This document shows positions 1 to 3,982 of a DNA stretch of 7,644 bases, one piece after another; position 1 is the stretch's first letter; the number at the start of each line of letters is the position of its first letter. Where the stretch lies: positions 1-7,644 of the forward strand of contig JAISKQ010000099.1 of NCBI GenBank assembly GCA_031260865.1. Reading direction: 5' to 3'. The position numbers and the translations under genes were made by a program. The DNA is from Prevotella sp. (GTDB lineage Bacteria > Bacteroidota > Bacteroidia > Bacteroidales > Dysgonomonadaceae). The notes beneath the pieces are model-generated. The model was not told where the DNA came from and made no database searches. It worked only from the letters and a program-made list of their open reading frames with translations.

Positions 1-125
1 GCTGTTATATCCGAATCGGCGGATAAGCTCAAACACGTTTTCGTTTTACGCCTTTTTCGCCCTGCGGGTGCCCCGTCCATGAAGTAAACGGCGTTGGCTG
101 ACGCCCGACAAGACCTCGACGACGC
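1..125. other. GC-richer left-edge block, possible repeat or gene tail
   Basis: This block is clearly richer in G and C than the AT-rich DNA after it, with an abrupt change near 125-130. It holds small hairpins: CCC-TGC-GGG at 60-68 and GGCGT-TGGCTG-ACGCC at 90-105. Plus-strand frame 1 is open from base 1 to a TAA at 85-87 (28 codons, beginning AVISESADKLK), so the extreme left could be the end of a gene lying outside the window. The rest of that frame does not look clearly protein-like. A dispersed repeat is the alternative; neither can be proved from this window. Confidence 0.3.
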
Positions 126-176
126 ATTAGTATAATGAAATTGAACCAATAAAATTTAAGCAGGCTCTTAAAACTC

Positions 177-196
177 AAAAGGTAACAAAAGTAACA
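177..196 (+). repeat. GTAACA repeat, copy A (core only)
   Basis: The 20-mer AAAAGGTAACAAAAGTAACA at 177-196 is identical to the core of copy C (713-732) and differs by one base from copies B and D. The flanks are not conserved beyond the core, so this copy is partial. It follows directly on an ACTCAAAA simple-sequence stretch. Confidence 0.7.
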
Positions 197-244
197 CTTT
201 TTCCTTCTGCTTTCTCTGTCTCTTTTTTCGTCCATTCTCTCATT

Positions 245-388
245 TTCTCGTAACTCGTAACTACATCATCATTTCAAAGACCTCTTTTCAGTGAGCAATC
301 AACAGCTAAAAACCAACGACTAATTACAAAAGGTGACAAAAGTAACAGTTTGCAGGTGACACCGCTTTGCGCCATTCTTCTTGTAAAC
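245..388 (+). repeat. GTAACA repeat, copy B (full unit)
   Basis: This unit begins with TTCTCGTAACT (245-255). It continues through ATTTCAAAGACCTCTTTTCA (271-290), the core AAAAGGTGACAAAAGTAACA (328-347), GCAGGTGACA and a GCGCCATTCTT segment, and ends with TTGTAAAC. From 271 it aligns nearly base for base with copy D (770-890), with a few substitutions and one 3-base length difference. GGTGACA, AGTAACA and GGTGACA are spaced across 332-361, giving three GTRACA half-sites in one unit. Function is unknown; this is an intergenic direct repeat. Confidence 0.8.
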
Positions 389-424
389 TAAAAAACTAAA
401 AAAGGATGATAGGACGGATTATCG

Positions 425-549
425 GCTATAAAACGACCTCGAAGGGGTCGTATGTTTATAGCAAAACACATACCGTCTACATTCGACCCCTACGGGGTCG
501 TATAGATGAGATTTTGATATTAGCTAGAAACATACGACCCGTTGGGTCG
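425..549. repeat. Array of three CGACCCC-N3-GGGGTCG hairpins
   Basis: Three related hairpins start about 50 bp apart. Copy 1 (425-462) has outer arms GCTATAAA/TTTATAGC (425-432, 455-462), a 3-base bulge, inner arms ACGACCTC/GGGGTCGT (433-440, 444-451) and a GAA loop. Copy 2 (484-500) is a perfect CGACCCC-TAC-GGGGTCG. Copy 3 (523-549) has CGACCC-GTT-GGGTCG preceded by GCTAGAAACATA, matching the left arm implied by copy 1. Together they imply a palindromic consensus with left arm GCTATAAACATACGACCCC and a variable triloop. No T-run follows, so these are probably REP-like dispersed palindromes rather than terminators. The REP-like label is inference. Confidence 0.75.
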
Positions 550-640
550 AAACCGCCAATTAAGTAATAAGTAATAAATACTTTGAACTCAAAACTTTGA
601 GCCTTTTTAAATTCTTAATATTCCTCTTTCTTAATATTCT

Positions 641-769
641 TTCTCGTAACTATTCCAAATATATCAAAGACCTTTTCAGCGTATAGTCAACACCTAATGG
701 TAAATTGTTACAAAAAGGTAACAAAAGTAACAGTTTTCGGGTAACATCGCTTTGCACCAATTTTCATTT
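641..769 (+). repeat. GTAACA repeat, copy C (diverged)
   Basis: This copy shares TTCTCGTAACT (641-651), the TATCAAAGACCTTTTCAGCG segment, the core AAAAGGTAACAAAAGTAACA (713-732) and a following GGGTAACATCGCTTTGC segment with copy B. It is more diverged between them. Its first and third half-sites both read GTAACA, whereas those of copies B and D both read GTGACA. Copy D begins immediately after it, so C and D are in tandem. Confidence 0.7.
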
Positions 770-890
770 ATTTCAAAGACCTCTTTTCAGTGAGCAATCA
801 ACAGCGAAAAACCAATGACTAATTACAAAAGGTGACAAAAGTAACAGTTTGCAGGTGACACAGCTTCGCGCCATTCTTTTTCTTGTAAAC
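770..890 (+). repeat. GTAACA repeat, copy D (full unit)
   Basis: Near-identical to 271-388. It carries CTCTTTTCAGTGAGCAATCA, the core AAAAGGTGACAAAAGTAACA (827-846), GCAGGTGACA and CGCGCCATTCTT, ending in CTTGTAAAC. Differences from copy B include agcG/agcT, aaT/aaC, ACAGCTTCGCG against ACCGCTTTGCG, and three extra bases before the final CTTGTAAAC. Such high identity implies recent duplication or a constrained sequence. Confidence 0.8.
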
Positions 891-1030
891 TTGCAAGCTA
901 GTAAACTTGTACACTCAAAACTTATCACTCAAAACTCAAAACTTCCAACTCATGTATATAGATAATTTTGTTTTAAAAAGATGCGGATTTCGACATATAT
1001 TTTTTATTCTTCTTTCTTTTTTTGCAAGCT

Positions 1031-1108
1031 ACCACGCCGAGCGAGCGATGGCACGAATAAAAATCCGCACCGGCAGAACACACATAGCCGCGCCCGCGTA
1101 TGTTTCTC
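1031..1108. other. GC-rich block inside AT-rich intergenic DNA
   Basis: An abrupt GC-rich island (CCACGCCGAGCGAGCG ... CCGCGCCCGCG) sits between strongly AT-rich sequences. Two overlapping plus-strand frames are open across it (about 907-1185 and 981-1190). Both begin in AT-rich repeat sequence, have no promoter or ribosome-binding signal, and translate into proline- and arginine-rich strings without a recognisable domain. I therefore treat it as a composition anomaly, perhaps part of a dispersed element, and not as a gene. Confidence 0.35.
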
Positions 1109-1228
1109 CTTCAAGCCCTCCTATTCGCAAAAACTTACCCCCGACAAACCGACAAGAAAAGAGCAAAAAATCTATCTCAAAATAGCTTAAAGAAGGATAT
1201 ACCAATAAATTTTAAACAGTTTATAGAA

Positions 1229-1262
1229 TTTGTTGCTTAATAATATTTTAGTATTATCTTTG
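1229..1262 (+). promoter_or_regulatory. Bacteroidota-type promoter for the 1294 lipoprotein gene
   Basis: The -7 box TATCTTTG (1255-1262) matches the Bacteroidetes consensus TAnnTTTG exactly. A -33 element is present as TTTG (1229-1232) overlapping TTG (1233-1235), giving a spacer of 19 to 22 bases. Transcription would start about 7 bases after the -7 box, leaving a leader of roughly 25 bases before the ATG at 1294. No Shine-Dalgarno sequence is seen, as is usual for the phylum. Confidence 0.75.
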
Positions 1263-1293
1263 CTGATACAAAACGGTTTAACTTTATTAAGAA

Positions 1294-2214
1294 ATGAAAC
1301 CTTTCTCCTGCTACTTTATTTTTGCAGCGCTTATATCTATCTTTTCATCTTGTTCCGATGAGTTGATAAAATTATATCATCCGGAAGAACTTGAAGTTTT
1401 TGAATGCTACTGGTTGTTGGAAACGGTGACCTATCCCAACGAAAATCCGGGATTTTCGGCGCGTAACGGTCATACATTCACTTATACGGACGATGACTTA
1501 ATGAAGACGATAAAGAGTTTAAATAAAAAAGACTCTACTATTGTCGTTGATTATTTGAATAACAAGGTTTCTTATTCAAGGATTATCAGACCAAATGAAA
1601 ATATGGCTTATTATGATAGTTTATTGATTTTTCTCAATGCTGATAAACGAGCTAAATATGCCTTGCATCACAGATACACCGAAGAAAACAGGGCGTCGAA
1701 AATCATGTCGATCAATGACTCCACAACATTTGTGTATGACGCCGCCGGATACATGAAGCAACTCAACCGTTACAGTTTCGCAGGCAATGTCGCTTCATTG
1801 ACCTATAGCGAAACATACACGGTGGTTAATGGAAATATCACGGAAGTTTCGACCTCCGACGATTACCGGTTTATCTATTCTTATGACGATAAAGTTCATG
1901 CGGCTCCATCCGAATATTGTTACGAAATGCCGCGGAATACGTTTAATATAGGAACCGATTGTTGGTTGATGTATAATCTTCCCCTCTTTTCGGACTATAT
2001 GGGAACCCGAAGTAAAAATAATGTAATCCATACCGAAATAAGAAAAATAAACGAGAAGGAAGACATCCTATACGCCGATATTCGGTATGAATATTCTTTC
2101 GATGAGAATGAGCTTGTGACCAAAGCCACAATGTCCGGCGTAATGAATAATAAATCTTTTGAAAATTATGTGACAACCTTCTCCTATATCGAGAAAGAGA
2201 AGAAAATAGAATAA
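1294..2214 (+). CDS. Hypothetical surface-type lipoprotein (306 aa)
   Basis: I do not recognise a named family with confidence. The N-terminus is an SPII signal: a hydrophobic stretch at residues 7-17 and a lipobox ending SSC, so Cys20 would be lipidated. The residues after it, Ser-Asp-Glu, resemble the acidic export signal described for surface-exposed Bacteroidetes lipoproteins, so display on the outer face of the outer membrane is plausible. The body is soluble and rich in Tyr/Asp beta-strand patterns such as FVYDAAGYMKQL (146-157) and FIYSYDDK (193-200), reminiscent of YD-repeat or DUF4595-like Bacteroidetes lipoproteins. That resemblance is an impression from pattern only. The start is fixed by the signal peptide and the promoter 32 bases upstream. 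The gene stands alone, with its own promoter and terminator, and appears intact. Confidence 0.85.
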   Translation: MKPFSCYFIFAALISIFSSCSDELIKLYHPEELEVFECYWLLETVTYPNENPGFSARNGHTFTYTDDDLMKTIKSLNKKDSTIVVDYLNNKVSYSRIIRPNENMAYYDSLLIFLNADKRAKYALHHRYTEENRASKIMSINDSTTFVYDAAGYMKQLNRYSFAGNVASLTYSETYTVVNGNITEVSTSDDYRFIYSYDDKVHAAPSEYCYEMPRNTFNIGTDCWLMYNLPLFSDYMGTRSKNNVIHTEIRKINEKEDILYADIRYEYSFDENELVTKATMSGVMNNKSFENYVTTFSYIEKEKKIE

Positions 2215-2228
2215 AACGCTCAGTCGCG

Positions 2229-2260
2229 AAAAGTCCGGTTTTTGAACGCCGGACTTTTTT
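2229..2260 (+). terminator. Intrinsic terminator after the lipoprotein gene
   Basis: Perfect 10-bp arms AAAAGTCCGG (2229-2238) and CCGGACTTTT (2249-2258) enclose a 10-base loop and end in a run of six T (2255-2260). It begins 15 bases after the stop codon. The arms start with AAAA and end with TTTT, so it could also work for transcripts coming from the minus strand. Confidence 0.9.
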
Positions 2261-2267
2261 AATGAAT

Positions 2268-2330
2268 CCAACCCTGACTGTAAGCCACAAAGAAAGCAGA
2301 AAATTTTCTTCATCGCCCGGTCAGGGTTGG
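2268..2330. repeat. 11-bp perfect inverted repeat with 41-base loop
   Basis: CCAACCCTGAC (2268-2278) and GTCAGGGTTGG (2320-2330) are exact reverse complements. The loop contains a second small palindrome, GAAAATTTTC (2300-2309). The right arm opens a G-rich strand, GG-tca-GGG-tt-GGGG-ctaa-GGGG (2319-2340), with four G runs. The repeat sits 8 bases past the intrinsic terminator and just beyond the stop of the minus-strand open frame at 2333. It could be a mobile-element scar, an RNA structure or a minus-strand end signal; no T-run follows on either strand. Confidence 0.6.
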
Positions 2331-2332
2331 GG

Positions 2333-2542
2333 CTAAGGGGATAGCCGTTTTGATAAGGGAATCGCTTCCCGAGTGAGATAGTTACTATTTTTCCGTTTGT
2401 TTTTTTCCTTGGATTTGTAAAACACCTCCTTTCTCTCCGTTCTCAGGCGGACGTACAACGGTCCTTTTTCATAATAGAGGGTTTTATCATAGAAATTCCA
2501 TAATACGCTTATAAAAAAAACAGCGGTAAACAGTAAAATAGC
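2333..2542 (-). pseudogene. ATG-less open frame, possible 5'-truncated small membrane protein
   Basis: On the minus strand a frame is open for 69 codons from just after an in-frame TAA (2543-2545) to a TAG (2333-2335). It has no ATG, GTG or TTG before codon 29. The translation looks protein-like: a hydrophobic stretch at residues 2-15 (ILLFTAVFFISVLW), then NFYDKTLYYEKGPLYVRLRT and a Lys/Arg-rich tail, the shape of a small one-helix membrane protein. Its 5' end abuts the nested palindrome at 2539-2580, and an A8 run at 2513-2520 is a possible frameshift site. It lies downstream of, and in the same direction as, the GDPD gene. It may be the remnant of a gene whose start was removed by the palindrome, a gene with a non-standard start, or chance. 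I recognise no family. Confidence 0.3.
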
Positions 2543-2580
2543 TTATAGCTGAAAGCCAACGGGCTAACGACTATAAGCTA
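2539..2580 (-). terminator. Nested palindrome, candidate terminator of the GDPD gene
   Basis: Outer arms TAGCTTATAG (2539-2548) and CTATAAGCTA (2571-2580) are a perfect 10-bp inverted repeat. Inside, AGCC (2554-2557) and GGCT (2562-2565) pair around a 4-base loop, with 5 unpaired bases on each side, so the whole 42 bases are symmetrical. Read on the minus strand, the hairpin starts 21 bases after the GDPD stop and is followed at once by TTTT (2535-2538), which fits weak intrinsic termination. It may also be a dispersed palindromic repeat. Confidence 0.5.
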
Positions 2581-2601
2581 ATGGCTAATGCTAACAGTTA
2601 C

Positions 2602-3615
2602 TTATTCCTTTTCCAACACCTTAAACAAAAGTTCCGGTTCATCGGTGGTTATGAAATCAACACCTTGTTTCAGCATCAGTTTCATATCTTCTTCTTTATT
2701 TACAGTCCACACATTCGTAAGGAATCCCATCGCTTTGGCTTTGCCCGCCAATTCCACATCCTTGGTAAATGTGGAAAAATGAAAGTCGATGCCGTCCATA
2801 TTCGCGGCCTTTAATTCTTCCAGACCTTTATCCGATTCTAAGTATAAGACTTTTGCCCGAGGATCCAATTCTTTGACACGAATAAGATACTCGATGCCGA
2901 AAGCAATGTAATCGACCCATGCCTGAGCCTTCATACGATGCACAAGATGTACGACCGAATCGGCGACAGCCTTCCCTTTGTCAGTGCCTTTTATCTCTAT
3001 GACCAGCTTTGTCTTGTTCTGGCTTTTTATGTACTCTATATATTCTTGCAGCGTAGGGACAAAATCGCCGTTTTTCAACGGTATTTCCGCCAATTCTTTC
3101 GCGGTGGTTTCCTCTATTACTTTGCCTCCTATCGACGGGTCATGGGATAAAAAAAGGACATTGTCGGACGACATCCAAATATCCAGTTCGGACGCTTCGC
3201 AACCAATTTCCACCGCGCGCTTCAGCGAACTTATCGAATTATGGCTGAAATTGAGGGCTTTCCATGCCCCTCGGTGAGCAATTACCTTATTGTGGATAAA
3301 ATCGTCTTTTACCAGTTCAAAGGCTTTTCTTTCGTCGCCGTCATTCAGGGTTATTTCGTAGCGGATAGGAGCATTAGTCTTTAATAGCTTCTTCTTTTTA
3401 AGGCTTATATAACCTTTTTTGTCTATCGTGAACAGACCGGATGTATCTTTTGCCAAAGTGATAGACTTCCCGCTTGTAGAGATGGCTTGACCTACGACAG
3501 CCCCTTTCTTGTCAACAGGGACGGTATAATTATCCAATACAAACAAGCCGCCGGATTGCGCGTATATTGTATTAAAGCCAAAGAAAAAAAGAATTAAAAA
3601 GAGTATTGTTTTCAT
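2602..3615 (-). CDS. Secreted glycerophosphodiester phosphodiesterase family protein (337 aa)
   Basis: This enzyme should hydrolyse glycerophosphodiesters to sn-glycerol 3-phosphate and an alcohol. A signal peptide (residues 1-19, ending IYA before Gln20) sends it to the periplasm or beyond. Residues about 23-105 form a beta-rich domain with a cadherin-like look (SGLFTIDKKGYISLK). The GDPD TIM barrel follows from about 110 to 335. Family motifs are present: AHRGAW with catalytic His114 and Arg115, SELD with metal-binding Glu143 and Asp145, SHDP with second catalytic His158, IEIKG with Glu207, and the C-terminal NVWTVNKEEDMKLMLKQGVD and ITTDEPELL. The usual ENT after the HRG motif reads HNS (125-127), a non-catalytic position. 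The gene is intact and has its own -7 box. It is transcribed away from the TonB receptor gene. Exact substrate is not predictable. Confidence 0.93.
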   Translation of the reverse strand: MKTILFLILFFFGFNTIYAQSGGLFVLDNYTVPVDKKGAVVGQAISTSGKSITLAKDTSGLFTIDKKGYISLKKKKLLKTNAPIRYEITLNDGDERKAFELVKDDFIHNKVIAHRGAWKALNFSHNSISSLKRAVEIGCEASELDIWMSSDNVLFLSHDPSIGGKVIEETTAKELAEIPLKNGDFVPTLQEYIEYIKSQNKTKLVIEIKGTDKGKAVADSVVHLVHRMKAQAWVDYIAFGIEYLIRVKELDPRAKVLYLESDKGLEELKAANMDGIDFHFSTFTKDVELAGKAKAMGFLTNVWTVNKEEDMKLMLKQGVDFITTDEPELLFKVLEKE

Positions 3616-3636
3616 AGATATACGTTTAAATGTTCA

Positions 3637-3644
3637 CAAATATA
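3637..3644 (-). promoter_or_regulatory. -7 box of the GDPD promoter
   Basis: On the minus strand the sequence reads TATATTTG, an exact TAnnTTTG match. It lies 21 bases before the GDPD ATG, so the leader would be only about 15 bases. I see no good -33 TTTG at the expected distance, so the -7 box is the only support. Confidence 0.55.
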
Positions 3645-3815
3645 TCAATAAATCTTTATTGTATTCTCTTTTTTCGTTGCTTTCTCTCTTTGCTAATTGT
3701 CTCATTGACACATCGCTCATTTCATTCAATAGATCGAAGACCTTTTTTAGGTCAACAGTGAACCTCCGCCCCTCCCCCTCCATAGACAAAGAAAAGCTAA
3801 CGGCTAACTCTAAGA

Positions 3816-3829
3816 ATTTCCGCGGAAAT
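3816..3829. promoter_or_regulatory. 14-bp perfect palindrome, candidate operator
   Basis: ATTTCCGCGGAAAT is its own reverse complement over all 14 bases. It lies about 90 bases upstream of the receptor gene's -7 box and about 170 bases upstream of the GDPD -7 box. Its GC core stands out in AT-rich surroundings. The position suits a dimeric regulator of the divergent genes, but no regulator gene is in the window to link it to. Confidence 0.35.
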
Positions 3830-3918
3830 GCAGTTTTAAAGGTTAATTAATAGTTAATTCTTTACTCTTTGTATTCTAAAGAAATACGCGGTATCCAACC
3901 GTTTTAATAAATTAATTT

Positions 3919-3926
3919 TATCTTTG
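3919..3926 (+). promoter_or_regulatory. -7 box of the TonB receptor operon promoter
   Basis: TATCTTTG is identical to the -7 boxes before 1294 and 7236, and here too it is followed by C. Transcription would start near 3933, giving a leader of about 50 bases. A TTTG -33 element is not visible at the expected 19-21 base spacing, which suggests a weak or activated promoter. Confidence 0.6.
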
Positions 3927-3982
3927 CTAAACCTCGATCCGGCTCTATATAAAACAAAGATCACGGAAGACCAATAATATAT

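Larger units (their letters stand above)
1..1293. other. Gene-free repeat island upstream of the lipoprotein gene
   Basis: No frame here reads like a protein: the longest open stretches are low-complexity or run through repeats. The region contains a GC-richer block (about 1-125), four copies of a GTAACA-type direct repeat, a three-hairpin array (425-549), short AT-rich direct repeats (ACTCAAAACT at 587-596, 913-922, 927-936 and 934-943; AAGTAATA-type steps near 562-579), and a second GC-rich block (about 1031-1108). TTGCAAGCTA occurs at both 891-900 and 1022-1031. The only regulatory signal I can support is the promoter just before 1294. The composition fits an intergenic sink for dispersed repeats; that reading is inference. 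Confidence 0.75.
2215..2601. other. Convergent intergenic region with two long inverted repeats
   Basis: This gap lies between the ends of the convergent lipoprotein and GDPD genes. From left to right it has the lipoprotein terminator, an 11-bp inverted repeat with a 41-base loop (2268-2330), a minus-strand open frame with no ATG (2333-2542), and a nested palindrome (2539-2580) followed by GCTAA simple repeats at 2563, 2577, 2584 and 2590. A small GGGAA-TCGC-TTCCC hairpin lies at 2357-2370. Confidence 0.75.
3616..3982. other. Divergent intergenic region between GDPD and TonB receptor genes
   Basis: The 367 bases carry the promoters of both genes near opposite ends. Between them are a GACCT-ttttt-AGGTC hairpin (near 3740-3754, in a sequence resembling the CAAAGACC part of the left-hand direct repeats), a GCTAACGGCTAAC simple repeat, a perfect 14-bp palindrome (3816-3829), and AATTAA-TAG-TTAATT (3845-3859). 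No convincing small gene is present. Confidence 0.7.

Noticed and set aside
29..235. 68-codon minus-strand open frame with a Trp-Thr-Gly-His segment
   Set aside because: It crosses the sharp composition change near 125 and includes the AAAAGGTAACAAAAGTAACA repeat core, has no promoter, and shows no domain-like pattern. It is most likely repeat sequence that happens to be open.
425..549. CRISPR array
   Set aside because: The roughly 50-bp spacing of three short palindromes suggested it, but the repeats are imperfect hairpins with no constant direct repeat of 25-40 bp, and no cas gene is present.
907..1190. Two overlapping plus-strand open frames through the GC-rich block
   Set aside because: Both start in AT-rich repeat sequence, overlap each other in different frames, lack a promoter, and read as proline/arginine-rich strings. 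The GC-rich composition explains the lack of stops.
2068..2313. Minus-strand 81-codon frame beginning MKKIFCFLCGL
   Set aside because: It has an attractive start, but it runs back through the intrinsic terminator and then antisense through the end of the clearly real lipoprotein gene, so it is a shadow frame.
3659..3850. 63-codon plus-strand frame in the divergent intergenic region
   Set aside because: It begins at TTG, overlaps the GDPD promoter zone and the 14-bp palindrome, and is Ser/Phe/Leu-rich because of CTTT-type simple sequence. No coding support.
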